A stretch of 64,000 bases of DNA from Streptomyces sp. NRRL WC-3605 (lineage in GTDB: Bacteria > Actinomycetota > Actinomycetes > Streptomycetales > Streptomycetaceae), in contig NZ_LLZN01000061.1 in assembly GCF_001509795.1 (NCBI RefSeq), positions 13,531-77,530 on the forward strand, in the 5' to 3' direction. The notes beneath the pieces are model-generated. The model was not told where the DNA came from. It worked only from the letters and a program-made list of their open reading frames with translations, and made no database searches. Positions 7,215-16,920 of this stretch are shown piece after piece. Within the stretch, counting starts at the first letter, position 1. Each line of letters begins with the position of its first letter. A program made the translations under genes and the position numbers.

Positions 7215-8234
7215 TCAGAAGTCGTTCACCAGCACCGCCGCCCCGTCGAACCGCCCCGCCTTCAGGTCACGCAGCGCCTCGTCCGCCCGTGACATCGGGT
7301 ACGGGTGGGTGGTCGCGCGCACCCCGTGCCGCGCGGCCAGCGCCAGGAACTCACGGGCGTCCTCACGGGTGTTGGCGGTGACGCTGCGCACCTGACGCTC
7401 GTAGAACAGGTCCCTCTCATAGGTGAGCGCCGGGACGTCGGTGAGGTGGATGCCCGCGATCGCCAGCGTGCCGCCCCGGTCCAGCGCCCGCAGCGCGACC
7501 GGGACGAGATCGCCGACCGGTGCGAACAGGATCGCGCTGTCCAGCGGCTCGGGCGGCATCGCGTACGCGTCCCCGGCCGAGGCGGCCCCCAGACCGAGGG
7601 CCAGCCGCCGCGCCGCCGCCCCGCGTGTGAGGACGTGCACGGTGGCGCCCTCCGCCAGCGCCAGCTGCGCGCACAGATGGGCGCTGCCCCCGAAGCCGTA
7701 CAGCCCGAGCCGGCCGCCCGGCGGCAGCGCCGACCGCCGCAGCGCGCGGTAGCCGATGATCCCGGCGCACAGCAGCGGGGCGAGTCCCACGTCGTCCAGG
7801 CCGTCCGGCAGCCGGTGGGTGAACGCCGCCGGCACGGTCGTGTACTCGGCGTACCCGCCGTCCGCGTCCCAGCCCGTGTAGGAGGAGGCAGGGCACAGGT
7901 TCTCCGCGCCCCGCAGGCAGTACGGGCACGTCCCGTCGGTCCGCCGCAGCCAGGCCACCCCGACCCGCTCGCCTGCCTCGAAGCCGCGCACGGCCGCGCC
8001 GGCCCCGGCGACCTCGCCGACGACCTCGTGGCCGGGCGTGACGCCCCGCCGGCGCACCGGGAGGTCGCCCTCCGTGACATGCAGGTCCGTACGGCACACC
8101 CCGCACGTCCGGACCCGCACCAGCAACTCGTCGGCGGCCGGTACCGGCACCGGCTTGCGCACCGGCCGCAGCGGGCCGCCGTCGAGCGGCCCCGGCCCGG
8201 TCACCGACCACGCGCGCATCGTTCCGTCCGCCAT
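7215..8234 (-). CDS. Zinc-binding alcohol dehydrogenase (MDR superfamily)
   Basis: A 339-residue medium-chain dehydrogenase. The catalytic zinc ligands are visible as CGVCRTD and GHEVVGEV. The structural-zinc loop reads [17 protein letters not shown]: three of the usual four Cys are present and the first is replaced by Asp. The Rossmann segment is [16 protein letters not shown]. It should oxidise an alcohol or reduce an aldehyde with NAD(P). The start at 8234 gives the usual N-terminus; ATG 8219 is an alternative five residues in. Divergent from the VOC gene at 8367. Confidence 0.88.
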   Translation of the reverse strand: MADGTMRAWSVTGPGPLDGGPLRPVRKPVPVPAADELLVRVRTCGVCRTDLHVTEGDLPVRRRGVTPGHEVVGEVAGAGAAVRGFEAGERVGVAWLRRTDGTCPYCLRGAENLCPASSYTGWDADGGYAEYTTVPAAFTHRLPDGLDDVGLAPLLCAGIIGYRALRRSALPPGGRLGLYGFGGSAHLCAQLALAEGATVHVLTRGAAARRLALGLGAASAGDAYAMPPEPLDSAILFAPVGDLVPVALRALDRGGTLAIAGIHLTDVPALTYERDLFYERQVRSVTANTREDAREFLALAARHGVRATTHPYPMSRADEALRDLKAGRFDGAAVLVNDF

Positions 8235-8366
8235 GGTGGACCCCGTCCCTCCGGCCCGTCGCCGTCCCCTTCCAGTCTGGGACGGAACCCCGCGTTCGGC
8301 GCGCGGCCCGAGGGAGGCGTGACTAGCGTGGGAGACCGGGACCATCCACCCAGCGGGAGCGCAGTC

Positions 8367-9167
8367 ATGGCCGTGAAACCTGAGGGAACCCCCATCTGGG
8401 CCGACGCGATGTTCACCGACCTCGAAGGGGCCAAGAACTTCTACGGTGACGTACTCGGCTGGACGTTCGGCGAGTCGTCGTCCGAGTACGGCAACTACAC
8501 CCAGGCCTACGCCCAGGACAAGGCCGTCGCCGCGGTGGTGCCGCCGATGCCTGGTCAGGAGGGTCAGTCGCAGTGGTGCCTGTACCTCGCCACGTCGGAC
8601 GCGGCCGCGACCGCGGGGCGGATCCGGGAGAACGGCGGGGAGATCCTGATGGAGCCGATGGCGGTCGGCGACTTCGGCACCATGTGCCTGGCCCGCGAGC
8701 CCGGCGGGGCCGTCTTCGGCCTGTGGCAGCCCGGCACCCACGTGGGCTTCGAGGCGCCGATGGAGCAGCCGGGAGCGTACTGCTGGGGCGAGGTCTTCAC
8801 CCGCGAACCGGAGAAGACCGACGCGTTCCTCCCGGCCGTGTTCGGCTACGGCGCCCGGCAGATCGAGGACGACGCGATGGACTTCCGCGTCTTCTCCGTC
8901 GGTGACGACCCGGTGCTCGGCCGGATGCGGATGACCGAGGAGTTCCCGCCGGAGATCCCCTCCTACATCAACGTCTACTTCACGGTCGACGACTGCGACG
9001 ACGCGGTCGCCCGCGCCACCAAGCAGGGAGCCGTGCTGCGGTTCGGCCCGATGACGACGCCGTTCGGCCGGTTCGCCGCGCTGACCGACCCGCAGGGCGC
9101 CAACTTCACGGTGATGGACGTCACCACGACCGAGGGGGAGATGCCGACCACGACCGAGGTGTCCTGA
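8367..9167 (+). CDS. Two-domain VOC-family protein (glyoxalase-like)
   Basis: A 266-residue protein with two successive glyoxalase/VOC halves. The first opens [23 protein letters not shown] and the second [26 protein letters not shown]; each half ends with a conserved [12 protein letters not shown] strand. Such tandem VOC proteins are abundant in Streptomyces; some bind metals or small hydrophobic ligands, and most have no assigned substrate. ATG 8367 follows GGGAG. A strong hairpin terminator lies 17 bases after the stop. Confidence 0.88.
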   Translation: MAVKPEGTPIWADAMFTDLEGAKNFYGDVLGWTFGESSSEYGNYTQAYAQDKAVAAVVPPMPGQEGQSQWCLYLATSDAAATAGRIRENGGEILMEPMAVGDFGTMCLAREPGGAVFGLWQPGTHVGFEAPMEQPGAYCWGEVFTREPEKTDAFLPAVFGYGARQIEDDAMDFRVFSVGDDPVLGRMRMTEEFPPEIPSYINVYFTVDDCDDAVARATKQGAVLRFGPMTTPFGRFAALTDPQGANFTVMDVTTTEGEMPTTTEVS

Positions 9168-9183
9168 CCGGCCCAGGCCTCCC

Positions 9184-9220
9184 GCCGGCGGCCCGTACCG
9201 GTACCGGGCGGGCCGCCGGC
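9184..9220 (+). terminator. Hairpin terminator after the VOC gene
   Basis: GCCGGCGGCCCG at 9184-9195 pairs perfectly with CGGGCCGCCGGC at 9209-9220 (12 bp). It begins 17 bases after the stop of the VOC gene and ends 19 bases before the RNase H start. There is no T run, which is usual for Streptomyces terminators. Confidence 0.6.
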
Positions 9221-9239
9221 CCATGGCATGATCGGACGC

Positions 9240-9917
9240 ATGCGTGAACGTGTGGTGGCCGCGTGCGACGGGGCTTCGAAGGGCAACCCCGGGCCGGCGG
9301 CCTGGGCCTGGGTCGTCGCCGGCCCTGCGCAGGCACCGGACCGCTGGGAGGCGGGCCCCCTGGGCCGCGCCACCAACAACGTCGCGGAACTCACCGCCCT
9401 GGAGCGGCTGCTCGGCGCGACCGACGCGGACGTGCCGCTGGAGATCCGCATGGACTCGCAGTACGCCATGAAGGCCGTCACCACCTGGCTGCCCGGCTGG
9501 AAGCGCAACGGCTGGAAGACGTCCGCGGGCAAGCCGGTGGCCAACCAGGACCTCGTGGTCCGCATCGACGACCTGCTCACCGGCCGCGACGTGGAGTTCC
9601 GCTACGTCCCCGCCCACCAGGTCGACGGCGACCCGCTCAACGACTTCGCCGACCGCGCGGCCAGCCAGGCCGCCACCGCGCAGGAGCCCGCGGGCAGCGC
9701 GCTCGGCTCGCCCGAGCCGCCGCCCTCCCCGGACGTCCCGCAGAAGGCGCCGCGCCGCAAGGCCGCGCCCGCCCGGAAGAACGGCTCGGCGGCACGCACG
9801 ATCAAGGCCAAGTTCCCCGGCCGCTGCGTCTGCGGGCGCGGCTACGCGGCGGGGGAGCAGATCGCCAAGAACGCGCAGGGCTGGGGTCACCCGGAGTGCC
9901 GTACCGCCGACGCCTGA
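9240..9917 (+). CDS. RNase HI-family protein with C-terminal zinc-ribbon-like tail
   Basis: A 225-residue protein. Residues 1-145 form an RNase H fold with all four acidic catalytic residues: Asp in [13 protein letters not shown], Glu in NVAELTALE, Asp in IRMDSQYAM and Asp in NDFADRA. It should cut the RNA strand of RNA-DNA hybrids. After a Pro/Ala/Lys-rich linker, the last 40 residues ([20 protein letters not shown], then GWGHPEC) hold a CxC...HxxC cluster that could bind zinc. I start at ATG 9240 because the RNase H fold begins at once; ATG 9228 is possible. It stands alone. Confidence 0.88.
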   Translation: MRERVVAACDGASKGNPGPAAWAWVVAGPAQAPDRWEAGPLGRATNNVAELTALERLLGATDADVPLEIRMDSQYAMKAVTTWLPGWKRNGWKTSAGKPVANQDLVVRIDDLLTGRDVEFRYVPAHQVDGDPLNDFADRAASQAATAQEPAGSALGSPEPPPSPDVPQKAPRRKAAPARKNGSAARTIKAKFPGRCVCGRGYAAGEQIAKNAQGWGHPECRTADA

Positions 9918-9936
9918 CAGGCCGGGCGGGGGCCGC

Positions 9937-10761
9937 TCAGTCCGTGTCGAAGGTGTAGTGCGGGGTGTGGTCGAGCAGATCGGCCGGACGCGTGTCGTTC
10001 CAGGGCTTCATCGTCTCGTTCAGGTCGACCACGTCCGGTGTCCCGGCCACCGGGAGGTAGCCCGCGCCGGGGTGCCGCCGCTGCCACTCGGCCCACAGCT
10101 TGTCGACATAGGCGTGGTGCAGCCAGAACACCGGGTCGTTGGGGGACGCCCCGGTCGCCATGTGCCCGCCGACCCAGACGTGGACCCGGTTGTGCAGGTT
10201 CGGTCCGCGCCAGCCCTCGAGGTGGTTGCGGAACCCGTCGGACGCGCTGTTCCACGGCGCCATGTCATACGTCGGCATGGCCAGCACGGACTCGACCTCG
10301 GCCCGGGTGGGCAGCTCCCGTACGGCGGTCCCCAGCGAGCGGCGCAGGAACGTACGGCCGTCCACGCGGACGGTGATCTGCCACTTGCCGGCCCCGGTGG
10401 CGAACGGCCCGTCCATGACCCGGCCGTCGAGGCCGCGCCCGGTGCCGCCGAGGAAGTCGGGCGCCCACAGCGACGAACGCGGGGAGCGGTCGGCGGTCCA
10501 GTCCCAGTAGGGCAGCGCGACCGAGGCGTCCACCGCCTGCAGGGCGCGTTCGAACTCGAGCAGGAATCTGCGGTGCCAGGGCAGGAACGACGGTGAGCGG
10601 TGCCCGGTGCGCTCGCCCTGGTCGGTGTCGCCGAGGATGAAGGCGTTGTGGGTGGTGACGAACGCGTCGTAGCGTCCGGTGCGCTTCAGCTCCAGGAGGG
10701 CGTCGACGAATCGGCGCTTCTCGTCGGAGGTCAGGGCGGCCTGGTTCTTGCGGACGGTCAT
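9937..10761 (-). CDS. melC2: Tyrosinase MelC2
   Basis: A 274-residue type 3 copper monooxygenase that converts tyrosine to dopaquinone, the first step of melanin formation. CuA ligands are the His residues of TTHNAF, GHRS and PWHRRF; CuB ligands are those of LHNRVHVW and WLHHAY. The length is that of Streptomyces MelC2. It has no signal peptide and depends on the MelC1 partner encoded 34 bases upstream for copper loading and export. The order melC1-melC2 is the conserved Streptomyces operon. Confidence 0.96.
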   Translation of the reverse strand: MTVRKNQAALTSDEKRRFVDALLELKRTGRYDAFVTTHNAFILGDTDQGERTGHRSPSFLPWHRRFLLEFERALQAVDASVALPYWDWTADRSPRSSLWAPDFLGGTGRGLDGRVMDGPFATGAGKWQITVRVDGRTFLRRSLGTAVRELPTRAEVESVLAMPTYDMAPWNSASDGFRNHLEGWRGPNLHNRVHVWVGGHMATGASPNDPVFWLHHAYVDKLWAEWQRRHPGAGYLPVAGTPDVVDLNETMKPWNDTRPADLLDHTPHYTFDTD

Positions 10762-10795
10762 GTCGGCTGGTGCTCCACGGTGCGGGTGCGGCGGG

Positions 10796-11170
10796 TCAGT
10801 TGGCGGGGAAGGGCAGCAGGGCCGCGCCCTGGAGCTCGTCCACGGCGGCGCGGGCGGCGGCGCGCGGGGTGGCCACCGGGTCGTAGTGGCTGACGACGCT
10901 GATCCAGGTGCCGTCGGCGTTGCGCATCAGATGCAGCTCGACGCCGTCGACGAGCACCGTGTAGCCGGTGCCGTGGTGCGCGTGGCCGCCCGTCGACGGG
11001 CGGCCCTGTATCCGGCGGCCCCGGTAGACCTCGTCGAAGGGCGCGGGGGAGTGCGGGTCGTGGTGTCCGCTCGCCGTCGCGGCGATGGCGGGGGCGGCGG
11101 CGACACCGGCCGCCGCGGTGGCGAGGGCGGCGGCGGTGGTGAGCGCCTGCCGTCTGCTGAGTGCGGGCAT
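10796..11170 (-). CDS. melC1: Tyrosinase cofactor MelC1
   Basis: A 124-residue copper chaperone and export partner of tyrosinase. It has a twin-arginine signal ([26 protein letters not shown]) that carries the MelC1-MelC2 complex through the Tat system, followed by the conserved [12 protein letters not shown] and [20 protein letters not shown] segments. His-rich stretches (SGHHDPH, GGHAHHG) fit copper delivery. ATG at 11170 follows GGGAG. It is the first gene of the mel operon. Confidence 0.95.
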   Translation of the reverse strand: MPALSRRQALTTAAALATAAAGVAAAPAIAATASGHHDPHSPAPFDEVYRGRRIQGRPSTGGHAHHGTGYTVLVDGVELHLMRNADGTWISVVSHYDPVATPRAAARAAVDELQGAALLPFPAN

Positions 11171-11522
11171 ACGGATCTCCCGGGTGCGTTCGATGATGCG
11201 TTCGGGTGGTGACTCCGTATGCCTATCGGGCCGGACGGGAGCGGGAGAAACCGCGCGTCAGTGGTTGGGTCCGATCCGGACAAGTGCATACATGTCGTGC
11301 AGAGTTGAACAAAGATGATCTTGCTCGCCGCGTGACTCCCCGTGAGCGGAAGGGGCAATTCCTTCTCCGGGGGCGCGCCTTGGCGGTGATCCTTCGCGCG
11401 CGGCACCGGCATCGGTGGGCTGCCTCACGTCAGGAAGCTGGCGCGATCCGCGGGCAGCGTGGAAACCGGCGCACCGCCTGCTACTCTGCGGTCCGAAATG
11501 ACCGATTAATGCATTTATAGGG
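11171..11522. other. 352-bp divergent intergenic region upstream of the mel operon
   Basis: No gene is supported here. It separates melC1 (reverse) from the monooxygenase gene (forward). On the reverse strand, TTGTTC and a downstream TATGCA about 16 bp apart, around 11284-11313, could be a mel promoter. Next to the monooxygenase start an A/T-rich stretch at about 11505-11519 (ATTAATGCATTTATAG) could supply a forward -10 region. The remainder shows no clear dyads. Confidence 0.4.
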
Positions 11523-12767
11523 GTGAGTGTGAAGGTCGCGTGCGTCGGCGGCGGACCCGCCGGGCTGTACCTCTCGATCCTGCTCAAGCTGCGGGACCCG
11601 TCCCACGACGTCACCGTCCACGAACGCAACCCGGAGGGCACCACCTACGGCTGGGGCGTCACCTACTGGCGCGCCCTGCTCGACCGGCTCCACGCGCACG
11701 ACCCCGTGACCGCCGGCGCCATCGAGGCGAGCTCCGTCCGCTGGAACCAGGGCGTCGCCCACGTACGGGACCTGACGGCCCGCCAGCCCGGCGACGAGGG
11801 CCACGGCATCGGCCGGCACCGGCTTCTCGAGATCCTGGCCGACCGCGCCCGCTCGCTCGGCGTCCACCTGGACTTCGAGCACGAGATCACCCCGGACGCC
11901 ATGCCCGCCGCCGACCTGGTCGTGGCGGGCGACGGCGTGCGCAGCACCCTGCGCGCCCGGCACGCCGGCCACTTCGGCACACAGATCACCATGGGCCGCA
12001 ACCGCTACGTCTGGCTCGGCACCAGCAAGGTCTTCGACGCCTTCACCTTCGCCTTCGTGGAGACGGACCACGGCTGGATCTGGTGCTACGGCTACGGCTT
12101 CGGCCCCGACGCGAGCACCTGCGTCGTCGAGTGCGCCCCCGAGACCTTCACCGGCCTGGGCCTGCACCGCGCGAACGAGGCCGACGGACTGGCCCTCCTG
12201 GAGAAGCTCTTCGCCGACGTCCTCGACGGGCACCCGCTGTACAGCCGCCCGCCCGGCGCCGGCGGCGGCGGTGCCCAGTGGCTGCACTTCCGCACCCTCA
12301 CCAACCGCACCTGGCACCGCGGCAACCTCGTCCTGATCGGCGACGCCGCCCACACCACCCACTACTCCGTCGGCGCGGGTACCACCCTCGCCCTGGAGGA
12401 CGCCATGACGCTGGCCGCCGCCCTGCACGAGGAGCCCTCCCTCCCGCGCGCCCTCGCCCGCTACGAGGACGAGCGCCGGCGGGCCCTGCTGTCCGTGCAG
12501 AGCGCCGCCCGCTACAGCGCCCTGTGGTACGAGAACCTGCCCCGGTACATGCAGCTGCCCCCGCAGCAGATGTTCGCCCTGCTGGGCCAGCGCCACTCAC
12601 CGCTGCTGCCGCACGTCCCGCCCCAGCTGTACTACCGGATCGACCGGGCCGCCGGGCAGGTGGAGACGCTGCGGCGGCTCAAGCGCTGGCTCGGCCCGAG
12701 GGTCGCGCGCACCGTCCAGGCCAGGGCCGTCCGGCCGTACTCGGAGGGGTCCGTTCCGCGTACTTGA
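11523..12767 (+). CDS. FAD-dependent monooxygenase (aromatic hydroxylase type)
   Basis: A 414-residue flavoprotein of the PHBH-like single-component hydroxylase group. It shows the N-terminal dinucleotide fold (VACVGGGPAGLYLSIL), a central DLVVAGDGVRST segment (the DG motif) and the FAD-pyrophosphate segment LVLIGDAAHTTHYSVGAG (GD motif). The sequence resembles salicyloyl-CoA or anthraniloyl-CoA hydroxylase flavin domains, in which the substrate is a CoA thioester, but this is by eye only. GTG 11523 is used; GTG 11529 gives the more typical MKVACVGGG start and has AGGGG in front. It probably forms an operon with the aldo/keto reductase 23 bp downstream. Confidence 0.85.
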   Translation: MSVKVACVGGGPAGLYLSILLKLRDPSHDVTVHERNPEGTTYGWGVTYWRALLDRLHAHDPVTAGAIEASSVRWNQGVAHVRDLTARQPGDEGHGIGRHRLLEILADRARSLGVHLDFEHEITPDAMPAADLVVAGDGVRSTLRARHAGHFGTQITMGRNRYVWLGTSKVFDAFTFAFVETDHGWIWCYGYGFGPDASTCVVECAPETFTGLGLHRANEADGLALLEKLFADVLDGHPLYSRPPGAGGGGAQWLHFRTLTNRTWHRGNLVLIGDAAHTTHYSVGAGTTLALEDAMTLAAALHEEPSLPRALARYEDERRRALLSVQSAARYSALWYENLPRYMQLPPQQMFALLGQRHSPLLPHVPPQLYYRIDRAAGQVETLRRLKRWLGPRVARTVQARAVRPYSEGSVPRT

Positions 12768-12790
12768 ATCCTGAATGACACACTGACGCC

Positions 12791-13774
12791 ATGGAACAGC
12801 GTGCATTCGACAGGGCGGGCCTGCGGGCGTCCGTCATCGGCCTCGGGACCTGGCAGCTGGGCGCGGACTGGGGAGACGTCGACGACCGGCAGGCCGAGGC
12901 CGTGCTGGAGGCGGCGGCCGAGTCCGGGGTGACCTTCTTCGACACGGCCGACGTGTACGGCGACGGACGCAGCGAGCAGACCATCGCCCGGTTCCTGAGC
13001 GACCGGCCCGGCCTGGACGTCCTCGTCGCGACCAAGATGGGGCGCCGCGTCGACCAGATCCCCGAGAACTACGTCCTGGACAACTTCCGCGCCTGGAACG
13101 ACCGGTCGCGGCGCAACCTCGGCACGGACCGCATCGACCTGGTCCAGCTGCACTGCCCGCCCACCCCCGTCTACTCCACCGACGAGGTGTTCGACGCCCT
13201 GGACACCCTGGTGGCCGAGGAGCGCATCGCCCACTACGGCGTCAGCGTCGAGACCTGCGCCGAGGCCCTCACGGCGATCGCCCGCCCGAACGTGGCCAGC
13301 GTGCAGATCATCCTCAACGCCTTCCGCATGAAGCCCCTCCTGGAGGTGCTGCCGGCCGCCCGCGAGGCCGGTGTGGGCGTCATCGTCCGCGTGCCCCTGG
13401 CGTCCGGCCTGCTGTCCGGCCGGTACACCAAGGACACCGTCTTCCCCGAGAACGACCACCGCACCTACAACCGGCACGGCGAGGCCTTCGACCAGGGCGA
13501 GACCTTCTCGGGCGTCGACTACGCCACCGGGGTGGAGGCCGCGGCCGAGTTCTCCGCGCTCGCCCCGCAGGGCTGGACCCCGGCCCAGCTGGCACTGCGC
13601 TGGATCGTCCAGCAGCCCGGCGTGACCACCGTCATCCCGGGCGCCCGCTCGCCCGAGCAGGCCCGCGCCAACGCGGCCGCCGCCGCGCTCCCGGACCTCG
13701 GCGAGGACACCCTCGCCGCGATCCGCGACCTCTACGACCGCCGGATCAAGGACCAGGTCGAGGGCCGCTGGTGA
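12791..13774 (+). CDS. Aldo/keto reductase
   Basis: A 327-residue (beta/alpha)8 NADPH oxidoreductase. It contains the family signature GVTFFDTADVYGDGRSEQ with the catalytic Tyr, a Lys in LVATKMGRR, the His in LVQLHCPP and the nucleotide-binding end VIPGARSPEQ. Substrates are carbonyl compounds. It starts 23 bp after the flavin monooxygenase and has no obvious ribosome-binding site, which suggests co-transcription. A hairpin follows the stop, closing the two-gene unit. Confidence 0.9.
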   Translation: MEQRAFDRAGLRASVIGLGTWQLGADWGDVDDRQAEAVLEAAAESGVTFFDTADVYGDGRSEQTIARFLSDRPGLDVLVATKMGRRVDQIPENYVLDNFRAWNDRSRRNLGTDRIDLVQLHCPPTPVYSTDEVFDALDTLVAEERIAHYGVSVETCAEALTAIARPNVASVQIILNAFRMKPLLEVLPAAREAGVGVIVRVPLASGLLSGRYTKDTVFPENDHRTYNRHGEAFDQGETFSGVDYATGVEAAAEFSALAPQGWTPAQLALRWIVQQPGVTTVIPGARSPEQARANAAAAALPDLGEDTLAAIRDLYDRRIKDQVEGRW

Positions 13775-13780
13775 ACCGCC

Positions 13781-13810
13781 GGGCGGGGTGACGGGGACAG
13801 GACCCCGCCC
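13781..13810 (+). terminator. Hairpin terminator after the aldo/keto reductase
   Basis: GGGCGGGGT at 13781-13789 pairs with ACCCCGCCC at 13802-13810 across a 12-base loop, 7 bases after the stop codon at 13774. Confidence 0.55.
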
Positions 13811-13878
13811 AGCGGGTACCCGCACTGCTGAGGGCGCGTCTCTCCAGGACGCGCTTCGTCGGGACGCGGGAGGACGCG

Positions 13879-14379
13879 GTGACGGACGCCGAGGACGGCA
13901 CGAAGCGGGGCAGAGGACGCAACGAGACCGAGGACGAGCGGGCCGACCGCATGTGGGTCGAGCTCCTCCAAGAGGTGCGCGTGGCCCAGATGGGCGTGCA
14001 GATCCTCTTCGGTTTCCTGCTGACCGTCGTGTTCACGCCGAAGTACGACGACCTGCGGTCCACCGACCAGTCGATCTACATCTTCACCGTGGTCGTGGGC
14101 GCCGCCGCCACCGGCGCCCTGATCGGCCCGGTGTCGCTGCACCGTCTGGTGTCCGGCCGCCGTATCAAACCCCAGGCGGTCGAGTGGGCCTCCCGGCTCA
14201 CCCTGGTCGGCCTGGTGCTGCTCCTCGTCACCATGGCGTCCTCGCTGCTGCTGATCCTGCGGGTCGCCACGCACGACGACTACGTCCCCTGGCTGGTCAC
14301 CGGCATCGTCGTCTGGTACGTCGTGTGCTGGTTCGTCCTGCCGCTGTGGACCCGCCGCCGCTACACCGACACCGAGTGA
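13879..14379 (+). CDS. Four-helix membrane protein, DUF6328-like
   Basis: A 166-residue protein: a charged cytoplasmic head (residues 1-35, rich in Asp, Glu and Arg), then four hydrophobic segments around QILFGFLLTVVF, IYIFTVVVGAAATGALIG, LTLVGLVLLLVTMASSLLL and LVTGIVVWYVVCWFVL. It resembles the DUF6328 proteins common in Streptomyces, which have no known function. The start is GTG 13879 with GGGAGG upstream. It is convergent with the LLM oxidoreductase at 14407. Confidence 0.75.
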   Translation: MTDAEDGTKRGRGRNETEDERADRMWVELLQEVRVAQMGVQILFGFLLTVVFTPKYDDLRSTDQSIYIFTVVVGAAATGALIGPVSLHRLVSGRRIKPQAVEWASRLTLVGLVLLLVTMASSLLLILRVATHDDYVPWLVTGIVVWYVVCWFVLPLWTRRRYTDTE

Positions 14380-14406
14380 GCGGCGGCGGACGGTTGCGGC
14401 TGCCGG

Positions 14407-15378
14407 TCAGCCGAAGGCGTCCCGCAGCGCGGGCAGCAGCGTCTCGCGCGCCCAGTCCAGATAGGGCAGCTGCGCGTCGCCGCCGATCTGGATCAGGGCG
14501 ATCTCGGTGAACCCTGCCTCGGCGTACGGGCGGACCGCCTCGACGAAGGCGTCGGGGTCGTCACCGCACGGAATCGCCCCGGCCACGTCCTCCGGGGTGA
14601 CGAACTGGGTGGCCCCCTCGAACGAGTCCGGGTGCGGCAGCTCGGAGTTGACCTTCCAGCCGCTTCCGAACCAGCGGAACTGGTCGTGGGCGCGCTTGAC
14701 CGCGGCGTCCCGGTCGCGGTCGTAGCAGACCGGGAGCTGCCCCACGCGGGGCTTCCCGGAACCGCCGTGCCGGTCGAACGCCGCCGTCAGGTCCGGCTTG
14801 GGCTCCGTGGCGATCATCAGGTCGGCGTGCCGGCCCGCGAGCCTGCACGAACGCTCCCCGGAGACCGCGATGCCGATGGGCACGGGCTGGTCGGGCAGGT
14901 CCCACAGCCGGGCCGACTCCACGTCGAAGTGCGTGCCCCGGTGGTTGACGTGCCCGCCCTCGAAGAGCGCCCGGATGATCTCCACGGCCTCCTCGAGCAT
15001 CTCGTGCCGCACGTCCACCGACGGCCAGCCGCCGCCCACGACGTGCTCGTTCAGGTTCTCGCCCGAGCCGAGGCCCAGCCGGAACCGGCCCTCCGACAGC
15101 AACCCGAGGGTCGCGGCCTTCTGCGCCACGACGGCCGGGTGGTAGCGGATCGTCGGACAGGTCACGAACGTCATCAGCGGGATCCGGGAGGTGGCCTGGG
15201 CGGCGGCGCCCAGCACGCTCCACGCGTACGGCGAGTGCCCTTGCGAGCGCAGCCAGGGGAAGTAGTGGTCCGAGGTGACGGAGAAGTCGAAGCCCGCCTC
15301 CTCGGCGCGGACCACGTGGTCGACCAGCTCACGGGGGCCGGCCTGCTCGGTCATCATCGTGTATCCGATCTGCACCAT
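14407..15378 (-). CDS. LLM-class F420-dependent oxidoreductase
   Basis: A 323-residue luciferase-like TIM-barrel enzyme. Segments such as MVQIGYTMMTEQAGPRELVD, FDFSVTSDHYFPW, LMTFVTCPTIRYHPA and RFRLGLGSGENLNEH match the F420-dependent glucose-6-phosphate dehydrogenase-like branch. It should transfer hydride to or from coenzyme F420; the partner substrate is unknown. The start is placed at ATG 15378, where the conserved fold begins. It is divergent from the serine hydrolase at 15492. Confidence 0.88.
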   Translation of the reverse strand: MVQIGYTMMTEQAGPRELVDHVVRAEEAGFDFSVTSDHYFPWLRSQGHSPYAWSVLGAAAQATSRIPLMTFVTCPTIRYHPAVVAQKAATLGLLSEGRFRLGLGSGENLNEHVVGGGWPSVDVRHEMLEEAVEIIRALFEGGHVNHRGTHFDVESARLWDLPDQPVPIGIAVSGERSCRLAGRHADLMIATEPKPDLTAAFDRHGGSGKPRVGQLPVCYDRDRDAAVKRAHDQFRWFGSGWKVNSELPHPDSFEGATQFVTPEDVAGAIPCGDDPDAFVEAVRPYAEAGFTEIALIQIGGDAQLPYLDWARETLLPALRDAFG

Positions 15379-15491
15379 GGGCTCCGAGTCCCCGGAGACC
15401 GTGACCGAAAACGGCGTGCCGCCCCGACGGGTGACGGAAGCGAGGCGCGAACCCCTCGCTCCCGCCCGGAGTGCCGGTGCAGGATGCACGT

Positions 15492-16919
15492 ATGTCTGTT
15501 CGCCCGTTGCCCACGAGCCCGCCCTCCGCCCAGGGCGTCGACGCCTCCGGTGTCCTCGCCTTCCTCGACGCCGTCGACGCCGCCCCCGGCATCGAACCGC
15601 ACAGCCTGATGATCCTGCGGCACGACCATGTCGTCGCCGCCGGATGGTGGGCGCCGTACACCGCCGACCGCCGGCACCTGCTCTACTCGATCAGCAAGAG
15701 CTTCACGGCCACGGCGGCCGCGATCGCCGCCGGCGAGGGGCTGGTAGGGCTCGACGACCCGGTGATCCCGTACTTCCCCGAGCTCGACGCCGAGATCACG
15801 GACCCCCGCAGCCGGGCCCTCCTGGTGCGGCACCTGGCCTCCATGGCCACCGGCCACGACGGCGACATGATCTTCGCGGCCCGGGAGCGCGACCGCGACG
15901 ACCTGGTCCGCGGATTCCTGCTCGACCCCCCGCCGCACGACCCGGGGACCGTGTTCGCGTACAACCAGCCCGCCACCTTCACGCTGTCCGCCCTCGTCCA
16001 GCGGGTGAGCGGACAGTCGCTGACCGAGTACCTCCGGCCCCGGCTGCTGGACCCGCTCGGCATCGGCGACGTGGCCTGGCTGCGGCACCGCGACGGCCGC
16101 GAGCTCGGCTTCAGCGGACTGCACGCCACCACCGACGCCGTCGCCCGGCTCGGCCTGCTGTATCTGCGCGGCGGCGTCTGGGAGGGCGAGCGGCTGCTGC
16201 CCGAGGAGTGGGTCGCCGAGGCCACGCGCGCGCAGATCCCGTCGTCCGGCGGGATGCCGGGCGACGACTGGCAGCGCGGCTACGGCTTCTCGTTCTGGAT
16301 GTCCCGGCACGGCTACCGCGGCGACGGGGCCCTCGGTCAGTTCTGCGTGGTGCTGCCCGAGCACGACGCGGTCGTGGTGACCACCGCCGACACCTGGGAC
16401 ATGCCCGGCCTGCTGAACCTCGTCTGGGAGCACCTGCTGCCCGCCTTCGGCGACACGGCGAGGGCGGGCGCCGAGGAGGCCGACGCGGCCCTCGCCCACC
16501 GCCTGGCCGGCCTCGCCCTGCCGCCCGCGGCCGGCGAACCCGCACCCGCCGGAGAGGCCGAGCCCTGGCACGGCGCCTTCACCCCCGACGACGAGGTCCA
16601 CGCGGCCCTGCCCAAGGTGACCGCCGTCGACTTCACCGAGCGGGACGGCGGCTGGGACCTGACCTTCACCGAGGACGGCGAACCGCTGCGCGTACGGCTC
16701 GGCGGCCCCGGGTGGACCGTCACCGAAGGGCCGGTGCCCACCGCGGTGAGCGGCGGCTGGACCGACGCGGACACCCTGGCCCTGGACGTCGCCTTCCTGG
16801 AGACCCCGCACCACCTGGAGCTGACCTGCTCGCTCAAGGAGCGCACCTTCGCGGCACGCTGGCGCACCGAGCCGCTGCACGGCATGCGTCTGCGCAGGAT
16901 GTGCGCCCCGGCCTCCTGA
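15492..16919 (+). CDS. Beta-lactamase-fold serine hydrolase (class C/esterase EstB-like)
   Basis: A 475-residue protein. The class C penicillin-binding fold is shown by the SxxK motif (YSISKSFT), the tyrosine motif (FAYNQPATF) and a C-terminal beta-barrel-like domain from about residue 340. No signal peptide is visible, so it is probably cytoplasmic and more likely an esterase or amidase than a beta-lactamase. The stop at 16919 is adjacent to the stop of the convergent pseudokinase at 16921. Confidence 0.85.
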   Translation: MSVRPLPTSPPSAQGVDASGVLAFLDAVDAAPGIEPHSLMILRHDHVVAAGWWAPYTADRRHLLYSISKSFTATAAAIAAGEGLVGLDDPVIPYFPELDAEITDPRSRALLVRHLASMATGHDGDMIFAARERDRDDLVRGFLLDPPPHDPGTVFAYNQPATFTLSALVQRVSGQSLTEYLRPRLLDPLGIGDVAWLRHRDGRELGFSGLHATTDAVARLGLLYLRGGVWEGERLLPEEWVAEATRAQIPSSGGMPGDDWQRGYGFSFWMSRHGYRGDGALGQFCVVLPEHDAVVVTTADTWDMPGLLNLVWEHLLPAFGDTARAGAEEADAALAHRLAGLALPPAAGEPAPAGEAEPWHGAFTPDDEVHAALPKVTAVDFTERDGGWDLTFTEDGEPLRVRLGGPGWTVTEGPVPTAVSGGWTDADTLALDVAFLETPHHLELTCSLKERTFAARWRTEPLHGMRLRRMCAPAS

Positions 16920-16920
16920 C

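Noticed and set aside
8300..9890. Reverse frame continuing upstream of the alcohol dehydrogenase through the VOC and RNase H genes
   Set aside because: It is antisense to two well-supported genes, has no domain and lacks proper codon bias.
15492..16919. Resistance beta-lactamase
   Set aside because: No signal peptide and the C-terminal domain match cytoplasmic esterase-like class C proteins.
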